Source: Gemmatimonas sp. UBA7669 (GTDB lineage: Bacteria > Gemmatimonadota > Gemmatimonadetes > Gemmatimonadales > Gemmatimonadaceae). Taken from it: 64,000 nt of DNA. The notes below the pieces were generated by a model that made no database searches, was not told the origin of the DNA, and saw only the letters and a list, made by a program, of their open reading frames with translations. The translations under genes and the position numbers were made by a program. How positions within the stretch are numbered: the first letter of the stretch is position 1; each line of letters opens with the position of its first letter. Shown one piece after another: positions 43,829-51,659 of this stretch. The stretch lies in NCBI RefSeq assembly GCF_002483225.1, contig NZ_DLHL01000051.1, positions 124,001-188,000 on the forward strand, in the 5' to 3' direction.

Positions 43829-44200
43829 ATGAAGTTCCTCGTCGTAGACGACTCGGCGACCATGCGTCGCATCGTCATCAACTCGCTGCAGCGCATCGGC
43901 TACAACGACACCGTCGAAGCCGGCGACGGTCAGGAAGCCCTGGCCAAGTTCGACGCGTCCATCGCGTTCGTCATCACCGACTGGAACATGCCGAACATGA
44001 GCGGGACGGAGTTTACCAAGGTGCTGCGTTCGCGGGACGATGGACGTTCGGTGCCCGTGTTGATGGTGACGGCGCGTTCGGTCAAGGAGGACATCCTCAC
44101 GGCCATGGAAGCGGGCGTCAACAACTACATCGTCAAGCCCTTCACGCCGCAGGTGCTCAAGGAGAAGATCGATGCGCTCCTGCCTGCTGCGGCCGCCTGA
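43829..44200 (+). CDS. cheY: Chemotaxis response regulator CheY
   Basis: Single receiver domain that binds FliM when phosphorylated. It has 123 residues from ATG 43829, chosen because AGGAG (43814-43818) sits at the right distance; an in-frame TTG at 43820 does not fit. Key residues: DDSATMRR (acid pair), AFVITDWNMPNMSG (phosphoacceptor Asp), TARS (switch Thr) and IVKPFTPQ (Lys). This is the standard CheY set. cheZ follows with a 10-bp gap. Confidence 0.95.
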   Translation: MKFLVVDDSATMRRIVINSLQRIGYNDTVEAGDGQEALAKFDASIAFVITDWNMPNMSGTEFTKVLRSRDDGRSVPVLMVTARSVKEDILTAMEAGVNNYIVKPFTPQVLKEKIDALLPAAAA

Positions 44201-44210
44201 GGATCGATCA

Positions 44211-44891
44211 ATGTCCAGTCCCCGCGCCCATGAAGTGCTGTACGAATCGGAGGCGGCCCTCCGCCTCGTCGATCAGGAATTGAGCGGTATGCACGACGCG
44301 CGCGATGCAGCGCCGCCGCCGACTCCCACTATTTCGCTTTCGGACTTGCCCAACATCCTGGAGCAGGCCAACGCGCAGATTCTGAATGTGCTCGCCCGTC
44401 TCCGGGAGAGCCGCGCGGCCCTGCAAACGACGGCGCTCGAGCGCCTGCAGACCACTCATGAGAAGATCCGCGAAGTCACCTCGGCCACCGAGGACGCCGC
44501 GATCAACATCATGGACGCCTGTGACCGGGCGACGCAGATGGTGGACGAACTCGACACCATCGATCAGGCGGAGACTCCTGATCGCGACAAGGCCACCGGC
44601 ATCCGCGCGAACCTGCGTGACGAGCTGTTCCTCATGATGGGCGCGCTGCAGTTCCAGGACATCACGTCCCAGCAGCTGGCGCATGCGTCGTCGGTGCTGG
44701 TGGACATGGAGCAGCGTCTGCTCGACGTGGCGCGCCTGTTCGACCACAACGTGGACACGGGCCGCATCTCGCTGCGCAAGGACGCGGTGGACGAAGCGAC
44801 CTTCGATCCGAACGCGACCACGCGCAACGCCGAAGGGCGTCAGGCGCTGGCCGACGAAATCTTCACCGCAGTGAAGGCTCCCGCGGCGTGA
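44211..44891 (+). CDS. cheZ: CheY-P phosphatase CheZ
   Basis: Removes phosphate from CheY. It has 226 residues from ATG 44211. The central helical hairpin contains ALQFQDITSQQLAHASSVLV: Asp150 and Gln154 correspond to the catalytic Asp-x3-Gln pair of CheZ (FQDLTGQ in Escherichia coli). The C-terminal tail is charged, and the CheY-binding end is less conserved here. A strong terminator follows. Confidence 0.88.
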   Translation: MSSPRAHEVLYESEAALRLVDQELSGMHDARDAAPPPTPTISLSDLPNILEQANAQILNVLARLRESRAALQTTALERLQTTHEKIREVTSATEDAAINIMDACDRATQMVDELDTIDQAETPDRDKATGIRANLRDELFLMMGALQFQDITSQQLAHASSVLVDMEQRLLDVARLFDHNVDTGRISLRKDAVDEATFDPNATTRNAEGRQALADEIFTAVKAPAA

Positions 44892-44916
44892 TCCCCCCGG
44901 TCATGCCCGGGTGACA

Positions 44917-44956
44917 CGGCCCGCACTCTTCCGAGAGTGCGGGCCGTTCACTTTTT
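44917..44956 (+). terminator. Intrinsic terminator after cheZ
   Basis: A perfect 13-bp stem (44917-44929 and 44934-44946) with a 4-base loop, followed by TTCACTTTTT. It ends the flgM-cheY-cheZ transcript and shows that cheA has its own promoter. Confidence 0.88.
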
Positions 44957-44997
44957 GTGCACCTGGGCCTCCCCCGCGGCGTCCACATATTGGACGG

Positions 44998-45025
44998 TAA
45001 ACCTGTGTGGGGGCGCGACCGATAC
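44998..45025 (+). promoter_or_regulatory. Sigma-28 promoter of cheA
   Basis: TAAA (44998-45001), 16 bases, ACCGATAC (45018-45025). The -10 matches GCCGATAA at six of eight positions. The spacing equals that of the flgM promoter. It lies downstream of the cheZ terminator and inside the longest cheA reading frame, which argues for the later cheA start. Confidence 0.65.
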
Positions 45026-45088
45026 TGCAATGCAGAGACGCCGCGTCCGAATGGACGTCGGCACGGCCCCCTTTGCAGGCAAGCGTCC

Positions 45089-47398
45089 GTGTCCCCACTG
45101 AACCTCGATGATGCCGCCACGCTGCTGATGCAGCTGGAGGCAACCGACACCGCCGATCTCGCAGTTCTGCGTGATGCGCTCACCGATCTCGCATTCGAGA
45201 ATCGTGTGCCGCTGCGCGCGCAGCCTCACGTGGCCAAGGCGGCGCGTGTGCTCGGCACGATCGTGAATGGTACGGCCGCGGATGTACAGGCCGCCTTCAC
45301 GGAAGTCGGGCAGTCGATTGAAGAAGCCATGAAGATCTGCGACGCGGCCACGCCACCGGCCGCGGTTGGTGCGGTGCCCGTTGCCCAGGCGCTGGCCGGC
45401 ACGGTGAACGGCGCGACGGCGATTGCGGTGGCGTCGGGGGCGCTCAAAAAGCAAACGCAAACGGCGGAAGCCGAGACGGCAGAAGCCACAGTGGCAGAAG
45501 CCGCAGTGGCAGAAGCCGTGCTCCCGCCTCCTGCGGTTGAGGCTTCTGTAGTAGTGGCTGCTGCTCCTGTGGCTTCCGTGGCGCCGGCTCCCGCTGTTTC
45601 GCGGCATCAGCCGCCTGCCCATAGCCAGACCGAGCGTCTTCCCGACGATGCCGACCGCGATCTGCTGCCGGACTTCATCACGGAAAGTGTCGAATGCATC
45701 GCGGCTTCCGAGGCGGCGCTGCTCTCCCTCGAGGAGAACCCGAGCGACGAGGAAGCGGTCAACACGGTGTTCCGCGCCTTCCACACTGTGAAGGGCACGT
45801 CGGCCTTCCTTGGTCTCACGCGTATCGCCGAATTCGCGCATGAAGCGGAGTCGCTGCTGAGCCGCGTACGCGACAAGGAAATTGCGTACACGCAGGGCTG
45901 CGCGGATCTTTCGCTGCGCTCGGTCGACATGCTCAAGGATCTGCTGGACGTGGTGGAGAAGGCGCTGTCGGGTGATGGCCGCCTGCCCCTGCCGGCCGGT
46001 TACCACGAACTGCACCAGGCGCTTGCCTCGTACGATCCGGCGCGCGATGCAAACGGCGTCACGCTGGCCATCGTGCCGGCCGCCGAGGACATCTTCCCGG
46101 CGCCGTCCGACGCCGCCTCTGGCGACCATGGCAGCGCGGTGTCCGCGCGCGCCGAGTCGGGTCAGGCCGCTTCCCGCAAGTCGGGCGAATCGAACGCCGA
46201 CGCCACCATTCGCGTGCGCACCGATCGTCTCGACCGACTCATCGACATGGTGGGTGAGCTGGTCATCGCGCAGTCCATGATTGCCGGTGACGAGACCATC
46301 GATACCAGCACGCAGTACGAACTGCAGCGCAAAGTCACGCATGCCGGCAAGATCGTGCGCGAGTTGCAGGATCTCTCCATGTCCATGCGCATGGTGCCGC
46401 TGCGTCCGACGTTCCAGAAGCTCGCCCGCGTGGTGCGTGACACGGCCACCAAGGCCGGCAAGACCGTGCAGTTCACCACCGAGGGCGACGACGTCGAAAT
46501 CGATCGCAACATGGTGGACCGCCTCGGCGATCCGCTGGTGCACATGGTGCGCAACGCCGTCGACCATGGCGTGGAGCCGCCGCACGAGCGCACGGCCAAC
46601 GGCAAGAATGGGCTGGGCCAGGTGCGCCTGCATGCCTACCATGCCTCGGGCAACGTGGTCGTCGAGCTCATCGACGACGGACGTGGCCTGCATCGCGACA
46701 AGATCGTGAAGAAGGCCATCGAGAAGGGCCTGATCGAGTCCGACAAGGGCATGAGCGACAGCGACGTGTTCAATCTCATCTTCGCGCCGGGGTTCTCGAC
46801 GGCCGAGAAGATCACGGACATCTCCGGTCGTGGTGTGGGCATGGATGTGGTGCGCCGGAATCTCGAGGAGATTCGTGGCCGCATCGACATCACCTCGGCG
46901 CCCGGCAAGGGCACCACCTTCTCCATCCGTCTGCCGCTCACGCTGGCCGTGACCGACGGCATGCTGGTGCGCGTGGGCAGCGAGCGCTTCATCATCCCGC
47001 TCACGCACATCCACATGTCGTTCCGCCCCGAGCCCAGCATGCTGAGCACGGTGGTGGGCAAGGGCGAGATGGTGCTGCTGCGCGGCGAGCTGATGCCCGT
47101 CGTGCGCCTGCACCGGCTCTTCGATGTGCCGGATGCCGTGGAAAGCCCGCTCGAGGGGCTGCTCATGATCGTGGGCGATGGCAACAAGCGCACCGCCCTG
47201 CTCGTGGATGACCTGCTCGGACAGCAGCAGGTGGTGGCCAAGGCCATCGGTGACGGCCTCGGCAAGGTGCCGGGTGTGAGTGGTGGCGCCATCCTCGGCG
47301 ATGGTCGGGTCGGCCTCATTCTCGACGTCAACGAGACCGTGGCCCTCGCGCAGAACACGGACAGCAGTTCCAGCCTGACCCGCAGCGTCGCGGCCTGA
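45089..47398 (+). CDS. cheA: Chemotaxis histidine kinase CheA
   Basis: Kinase that phosphorylates CheY and CheB. It has 769 residues from GTG 45089, chosen because the promoter (44998-45025) and a terminator overlap earlier starts. The phosphorylated His is at about residue 232 (AFHTVKGTSAFLGLTRIAEF). Dimerisation/catalytic parts follow: TDRLDRLIDMVGELVIAQSM, the N-box VHMVRNAVDHGVEPP, then DDGRGL and GRGVGMDVVRRN, and a CheW-like domain at the end. Before the Hpt is an extra 185-residue region: a helical segment (about 4-85) and an Ala/Glu/Val-rich linker with repeats. No separate P2 CheY-binding domain is obvious. Confidence 0.95.
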   Translation: MSPLNLDDAATLLMQLEATDTADLAVLRDALTDLAFENRVPLRAQPHVAKAARVLGTIVNGTAADVQAAFTEVGQSIEEAMKICDAATPPAAVGAVPVAQALAGTVNGATAIAVASGALKKQTQTAEAETAEATVAEAAVAEAVLPPPAVEASVVVAAAPVASVAPAPAVSRHQPPAHSQTERLPDDADRDLLPDFITESVECIAASEAALLSLEENPSDEEAVNTVFRAFHTVKGTSAFLGLTRIAEFAHEAESLLSRVRDKEIAYTQGCADLSLRSVDMLKDLLDVVEKALSGDGRLPLPAGYHELHQALASYDPARDANGVTLAIVPAAEDIFPAPSDAASGDHGSAVSARAESGQAASRKSGESNADATIRVRTDRLDRLIDMVGELVIAQSMIAGDETIDTSTQYELQRKVTHAGKIVRELQDLSMSMRMVPLRPTFQKLARVVRDTATKAGKTVQFTTEGDDVEIDRNMVDRLGDPLVHMVRNAVDHGVEPPHERTANGKNGLGQVRLHAYHASGNVVVELIDDGRGLHRDKIVKKAIEKGLIESDKGMSDSDVFNLIFAPGFSTAEKITDISGRGVGMDVVRRNLEEIRGRIDITSAPGKGTTFSIRLPLTLAVTDGMLVRVGSERFIIPLTHIHMSFRPEPSMLSTVVGKGEMVLLRGELMPVVRLHRLFDVPDAVESPLEGLLMIVGDGNKRTALLVDDLLGQQQVVAKAIGDGLGKVPGVSGGAILGDGRVGLILDVNETVALAQNTDSSSSLTRSVAA

Positions 47399-47422
47399 GC
47401 ACCACCTCGCAGCATTTCGCAC

Positions 47423-47450
47423 TGCAGCTCCGCCGCCGGGGCGCCGATAC
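47423..47450 (+). promoter_or_regulatory. Weak sigma-28-like site upstream of cheW
   Basis: GCCGATAC (47443-47450) is a near-perfect -10, but the -35 is only TGCA (47423-47426, 16-base spacer). It lies 54 bases before cheW, in the 106-bp gap after cheA. It may be an internal promoter. Confidence 0.3.
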
Positions 47451-47504
47451 CTCCTTTGTACGGGTCATGCGACCCGGCGATCTACTCAACCCATCGAGCG
47501 AGCC

Positions 47505-47999
47505 ATGAGCACGCACAGCGATTCCACGACCCTGACCCAGTCCCGCGCCGGCAAGTATCTCACGTTCTTCCTCGCGGGCGAGGAATACGGTCTCGAGATT
47601 CTCAAGGTCAGCGAGATCATCGGCCTGCAGCCCATCACGCGCGTGCCCCGCATGCCGGAGTTCGTGCGCGGCGTGATCAACCTGCGTGGCAAGGTCATTC
47701 CCATCACGGATCTGCGCCGCAAGTTCGGCATGGCGGCCGAGGACTCCGAGGACAGCTGCATCATCGTTGTGCAGATGCGCGGCATCCAGACGGGCATCGT
47801 CGTCGATCGGGTGAGCGAAGTCGTGGCCGTCGCCGAAGGCGACATTGAAGATGCGCCGAGCTTCGGCGCCGGCATCCGCACCGAATTCCTGCTGGGCATC
47901 GGCAAGGCGGGTGGCCGCGTGAAACTGCTGCTCGACATCGACAAGGTGCTGGCGACGAGCGAAATCGAGGCCCTGCAGGCCGCGCAGCAGGCGGCCTGA
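47505..47999 (+). CDS. cheW: Chemotaxis adaptor CheW
   Basis: Couples receptors to CheA. It has 164 residues with one SH3-like CheW domain: KYLTFFLAGEEYGLEILKVS, then PITRVPRMPEFVRGVINLRG with VIPITDLRRKFG, and the end SFGAGIRTEFLLGIGKAGG followed by LLLDIDKVL. No receptor (MCP) gene is in this window. A hairpin follows the stop. Confidence 0.96.
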   Translation: MSTHSDSTTLTQSRAGKYLTFFLAGEEYGLEILKVSEIIGLQPITRVPRMPEFVRGVINLRGKVIPITDLRRKFGMAAEDSEDSCIIVVQMRGIQTGIVVDRVSEVVAVAEGDIEDAPSFGAGIRTEFLLGIGKAGGRVKLLLDIDKVLATSEIEALQAAQQAA

Positions 48000-48011
48000 T
48001 TCGCTGCGTCT

Positions 48012-48041
48012 GACACCCGGCGGCCCCGGTCGCCGGGTGTC
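48012..48041 (+). terminator. Perfect 11-bp hairpin after cheW
   Basis: GACACCCGGCG (48012-48022) pairs with CGCCGGGTGTC (48031-48041) across an 8-base loop. No T-run follows, so termination may be partial and cheR still read from upstream. Confidence 0.55.
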
Positions 48042-48113
48042 GTCAGCGCCCCACATGCGACGCAGCGATGACGCTGCCCGATGTCTGCGCGACTGCCCCA
48101 GTAGTCCCGTCCA

Positions 48114-48950
48114 ATGACTGCCCCCGGAACCAGCGCCCTGTTCGCCGAATGCGAACTGACGGCGACGCAGTTTGCGCGCATCACGCGCCTTCTCCACGAT
48201 CATGCGGGCATCCGCATGCGCGAGGGGAAGGAAGGCCTGGTGCGTGCACGACTCACCAAGCGGCTGCGCAAACTCGGGTTGTCCGATTTCGATGCCTATC
48301 TGACGTTCGTCGAGCAGGAGCCGTCGCGCCGCGAGTTTGCGGAAATGATCGACGCGCTGACGACGAACAAGACGAGCTTTCTGCGCGAGGCCACGCACTT
48401 CGATTTTCTGCGTGACGCGGTGTTCCCCCATCTCGACGGCCCCGTGCGCATCTGGAGCGCCGGCTGCTCGAGCGGGGAGGAGCCCTACACGCTGGCCATG
48501 CTCTGCCAGGAGACGTTTGGCGGCAGCAGTGCGCGGGACGTGAAGATCCTCGCCACCGACATTTCGCATCGCGTGCTCGCGACGGCCAAGGCCGGCGTGT
48601 ATCCGGTGGACGGCATGCAGGACGTCCCCGCCGCGTGGCTGCAGAAGTACTGGGCCAAACGCAGCGAGGCCACGGGGCGCGCCGTGTACGAGGCGCAGCC
48701 GGCCCTCCGCCGCCTGGTGCACTTCGCCAAGCTCAACCTGATGGAGCAGTGGCCCATGCGCGGGCCCTTCGATGCGATTCTGTGCCGCAATGTCATGATC
48801 TACTTCGACAAGGCCACCCAGCAGCAGCTCGTCGAGCGCTACTGGGCCCTGCTGCGGCCCGGTGGGCATCTGTTCGTCGGGCACTCGGAGAGTCTCACCG
48901 GTCTCACGCACCGCTTCCGGTACGTGCAGCCAGCCGTCTACGTGAAGTAG
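48114..48950 (+). CDS. cheR: Chemotaxis methyltransferase CheR
   Basis: Methylates receptor glutamates using SAM. It has 278 residues, standard length. The N-terminal helical domain (10-80) ends with LTTNKTSFLREATHFDFL. The SAM site is IWSAGCSSGEEPYTLAMLCQ, followed by ILATDISHRVLATAKAG. The conserved FDAILCRNVMIYFDK and HLFVGHSESL close the domain. cheD starts 2 bp after the stop. Confidence 0.95.
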   Translation: MTAPGTSALFAECELTATQFARITRLLHDHAGIRMREGKEGLVRARLTKRLRKLGLSDFDAYLTFVEQEPSRREFAEMIDALTTNKTSFLREATHFDFLRDAVFPHLDGPVRIWSAGCSSGEEPYTLAMLCQETFGGSSARDVKILATDISHRVLATAKAGVYPVDGMQDVPAAWLQKYWAKRSEATGRAVYEAQPALRRLVHFAKLNLMEQWPMRGPFDAILCRNVMIYFDKATQQQLVERYWALLRPGGHLFVGHSESLTGLTHRFRYVQPAVYVK

Positions 48951-48952
48951 CC

Positions 48953-49465
48953 ATGGGGACCGCCGCGCCCGTGCGTCCCACGGAAAAGGTGGTCGGTGTG
49001 GCCGACCTCAAGGTATCGAACGTGCCGGGTGAGCGTCTTATCACATATGCCCTCGGCAGTTGCCTGGGCATCGTGGTGCACGACCCGGTGGCCGGCGTGG
49101 CCGGCATGCTGCATGTGATGCTCCCCACGGGGACCATCGATCCTGCGAAGATGGCGGACAAACCCGCCATGTTCGTGGACAGCGGCGTGCCGCTGCTGTT
49201 CAAGGAATGCTACAAGCTGGGCGCCAGGAAGGAGCGCATGCAGGTGAAGGTGGCCGGCGGAGCCCATGCCGGCGCGCGCGAAGAAGACGACAGATTCCAG
49301 ATCGGCAAGCGCAACATGATCGCGCTGCGCAAGCTGCTCTGGAAGAACGGCGTGATGATTCACGCGAACGACACGGGCGGCGTGCAGACGTCGCGCACGA
49401 TGTGGGTGGACGTGACCACCGGTGAGGTCACGCTCAAGATCAACGGCACCGAAAGCACGCTCTGA
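48953..49465 (+). CDS. cheD: Receptor deamidase CheD
   Basis: Deamidates receptor glutamines and, in Bacillus, stimulates CheC. It has 170 residues from ATG 48953. The catalytic Cys37 is in ITYALGSCLGIVVHD and His54 in GMLHVMLPTG. The third catalytic-site region is VKVAGGAHAGARE, and the C-terminal NDTGGVQTSRTMWVDVTTGE is typical. Confidence 0.92.
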   Translation: MGTAAPVRPTEKVVGVADLKVSNVPGERLITYALGSCLGIVVHDPVAGVAGMLHVMLPTGTIDPAKMADKPAMFVDSGVPLLFKECYKLGARKERMQVKVAGGAHAGAREEDDRFQIGKRNMIALRKLLWKNGVMIHANDTGGVQTSRTMWVDVTTGEVTLKINGTESTL

Positions 49466-49480
49466 CACGCGGACCGACAC

Positions 49481-49909
49481 ATGGCATTCAACGTACTGGT
49501 GGTGGACGACAGCGCCGTGATGCGGCAGATGGTCGTCCGGACGCTCAGGATGAGCGGCCTCCCGCTGGGCACGGTCCACGAGGCCGGCAACGGGGAGGAG
49601 GGGCTGTTCATCCTGCAGGAGCAGTGGGTGGACCTGCTGCTGCTCGACATCAACATGCCCGTCATGAACGGCGAGGAGATGCTGCGGCGTCTGCGCGCCA
49701 ATCCCGAGACGGAGCAGCTGCCGGTCATTGTGGTGTCGACCGAAGGCAGTGAAACGCGATTGCAGGCGCTGCAGGAGCTGGGCGCATCGATCGTTCGCAA
49801 GCCATTCGCGCCGGAGACCCTGCGCGAGACCATCCTGCGCATGACCGGAGTCACCGATGTCGAATACTATGGTTCAGTCCCTGTCGCGAGCGACGACAGC
49901 GACTTTTGA
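49481..49909 (+). CDS. Second CheY-like response regulator
   Basis: Receiver domain with a short C-terminal extension, 142 residues. The acid pair (LVVDDSAVMRQ), the phosphoacceptor (DLLLLDINMPVMNG), the STEGSE switch region and the Lys (IVRKPFAPE) are all present. Its last 41-53 bases also encode the start of cheX, an unusually long overlap that suggests tight coupling. It may act as a phosphate sink, or as the partner of the phosphatase that follows. Confidence 0.88.
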   Translation: MAFNVLVVDDSAVMRQMVVRTLRMSGLPLGTVHEAGNGEEGLFILQEQWVDLLLLDINMPVMNGEEMLRRLRANPETEQLPVIVVSTEGSETRLQALQELGASIVRKPFAPETLRETILRMTGVTDVEYYGSVPVASDDSDF

Positions 49910-50333
49910 GGAGCTCGCGCTCCTCTTTCCGGAGCTCGAACTCTCGCCCGAACAGGCCGCGGCCCCGCTCGATGTGGCCGTGTCGGTGGACTTTCGTGGC
50001 CCGCTGACCGGCCGTCTGGTCGTGCGCGCGTCGCACGGCATTCTGCCGGCCATCACCGCCAACATGCTCGGCGCCGAAGAGTCGGAAAAGCTTCCGCTGC
50101 AGCGTGATGCGCTGGGCGAAGTGGCCAACGTGATCTGCGGCCATGTGGTGCCACTCATTGCTGGTGCCGATGCCGTGGTCAATCTCAGTGCGCCCCGGGT
50201 GCACGACGGGGGTGAGCTGCCCTCGCGCGATGAAGACGAACCGTCGGCCCGCGTCCAGGTGGGCCTCGAGGACGGCCGTGCCGAGACCGTTCTCTATCTC
50301 TTTCACACCGCTGGAGCCGCGTCAACCGCGTGA
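49857..50333 (+). CDS. cheX: CheX/CheC-family CheY-P phosphatase
   Basis: 158 residues. The first Met is at 49857, but Met at 49869 would shorten the overlap with the response regulator. The family phosphatase motif E-xx-N is in ALGEVANVICGHVVPLIAGA (Glu and Asn 3 residues apart). This is the single-site CheX type rather than two-site CheC. The beta-sheet end is SARVQVGLEDGRAETVLYLF. It overlaps cheB by 4 bases. Confidence 0.78.
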   Translation: MSNTMVQSLSRATTATFEELALLFPELELSPEQAAAPLDVAVSVDFRGPLTGRLVVRASHGILPAITANMLGAEESEKLPLQRDALGEVANVICGHVVPLIAGADAVVNLSAPRVHDGGELPSRDEDEPSARVQVGLEDGRAETVLYLFHTAGAASTA

Positions 50334-51445
50334 GCACGCTGCTGGCCTCACCTCATGGCGCAACGGGCGCCGCAGTCCCCGGGCGTACGCCCGGCGTGAT
50401 TCGCGTGCTCGTCGTCGACGATTCGGCGCTGGTGCGACGCATCCTCACCGATGCGTTGTCGAAGCACGAGGACATCGAGGTGGTGGGCACGGCCACGGAT
50501 CCCTATGTGGCGCGCGAGCGCATTGCGCAATTGCGCCCCGATGTGATCACGCTCGACATCGAAATGCCACGCATGGACGGCCTGTCCTTCCTGTCCAAGC
50601 TGATGCGGCACTTCCCGCTGCCGGTGGTGGTGTGCAGTTCGCTCACACCGCAGAACAGTGAGACGGCGCTGCGTGCACTCTCGCTGGGCGCGGTGGAGGT
50701 CATTGCGAAACCCGGCTCGTCGTTGGCGGCGGGTGATGTGGCGGAGGAACTCGCGCGGGCCGTGCGTGCGGCGTCACACGCGCGCGTCACCAAGCGGGTC
50801 GATGCACCAGAGCCCCCCGCGGTGCTGCGCCCTGCCATTGCCACGATCGACTCCACCAACAAGCTCATCGCACTCGGTGCGTCCACCGGTGGCACACAGG
50901 CGCTCGAAGTGGTGCTGCGCCGCTTCCCCGTTGATGCACCAGGCACGGTGATCGTGCAGCACATGCCCGAGCACTTCACGGCGTCGTTCGCGAAGCGACT
51001 GGACAGTGTGTGTCAGATGCGCGTGCAGGAGGCCAAGGACGGCGACTACGTCGTGCCGGGGCTCGCGCTGGTGGCGCCTGGTGGCAAGCACCTGGTGGTG
51101 CAGGCCAGCGGTGCACGCTGGGTGGCACGTGTGAAAGACGGACCCAAGGTGCATCACCAGCGGCCGGCCGTGGATGTGCTCTTCCAGAGTGTGGCGCGCA
51201 GTGCGGGCCGCAATGCGGTGGGTGCGATTCTCACCGGCATGGGCGCCGATGGAGCCAAGGGCATGCTGGCCATGCGCGAGGCGGGCGCGTACACGGTCGC
51301 GCAGAATGAGGAGACCTGCGTGGTCTACGGCATGCCGCGGGAAGCGGTCAAGCTCGAGGCGGCCGTGGATGTGCTGGCGCTTGAACGGATAGCCGAGGCG
51401 TTGCTCACGCACACGCACTCGTCGGTGCACGCGCTTACGCCATAA
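50330..51445 (+). CDS. cheB: Chemotaxis methylesterase CheB
   Basis: Demethylates receptors when phosphorylated by CheA. It has 371 residues from GTG 50330 (overlap GTGA with cheX). The receiver domain (25-145) has Asp76 in DVITLDIEMPRMDG and Lys127. The esterase domain (175-360) has Ser185 in IALGASTGGTQALE, His211 in VIVQHMPEHFTASF and Asp307 in LTGMGADGAKGML. All three catalytic residues are present. It is the last gene of the chemotaxis run. Confidence 0.96.
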   Translation: MSTLLASPHGATGAAVPGRTPGVIRVLVVDDSALVRRILTDALSKHEDIEVVGTATDPYVARERIAQLRPDVITLDIEMPRMDGLSFLSKLMRHFPLPVVVCSSLTPQNSETALRALSLGAVEVIAKPGSSLAAGDVAEELARAVRAASHARVTKRVDAPEPPAVLRPAIATIDSTNKLIALGASTGGTQALEVVLRRFPVDAPGTVIVQHMPEHFTASFAKRLDSVCQMRVQEAKDGDYVVPGLALVAPGGKHLVVQASGARWVARVKDGPKVHHQRPAVDVLFQSVARSAGRNAVGAILTGMGADGAKGMLAMREAGAYTVAQNEETCVVYGMPREAVKLEAAVDVLALERIAEALLTHTHSSVHALTP

Positions 51446-51570
51446 TTCACGTTTGACATTTGAGACTTCAGAAATGAGAAGTGCGAATTGGGAGGATGAG
51501 ACAGAAATAGATCAATGAGAGATGAGCAACCAATGAAAAGGGAAACGGGAAGTGCTGCGGCAGGGACTGC

Positions 51571-51627
51571 GGTCGGGGTTTGGGTCGGGGTTTGGGTCGG
51601 GGTTTGGGTCGGGGTTTGGGTCGGGGG
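51571..51627 (+). repeat. G-rich 12-bp tandem repeat downstream of cheB
   Basis: Four to five copies of a GGGTCGGGGTTT unit in the 214-bp gap between cheB and the convergent histidine kinase gene. G-runs of three and four could form a G-quadruplex on the + strand. The same motif type occurs at 17905-17946 and, translated, in the fliO-fliP linker (2424-2466 and 2701-2745). The rest of the gap (51446-51570) is relatively AT-rich and shows no clear terminator. Confidence 0.7.
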
Positions 51628-51659
51628 CGTTGGCCGCCGGCGCCAGATTGGAGACCGCC

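Noticed and set aside
44957..45088. Upstream start for cheA at GTG 44957
   Set aside because: This start sits directly after the cheZ terminator and before the sigma-28 promoter, so a transcript from that promoter would not include it.
44948..47422. 824-residue open frame on the minus strand opposite cheA
   Set aside because: Product is His/Arg/Gly-rich with no domain, and cheA on the other strand is complete with conserved motifs. It is a shadow caused by high GC.
51571..51627. Tandem repeat as a CRISPR array
   Set aside because: Units are 12 bp, contiguous and without spacers, so it is a simple tandem repeat.
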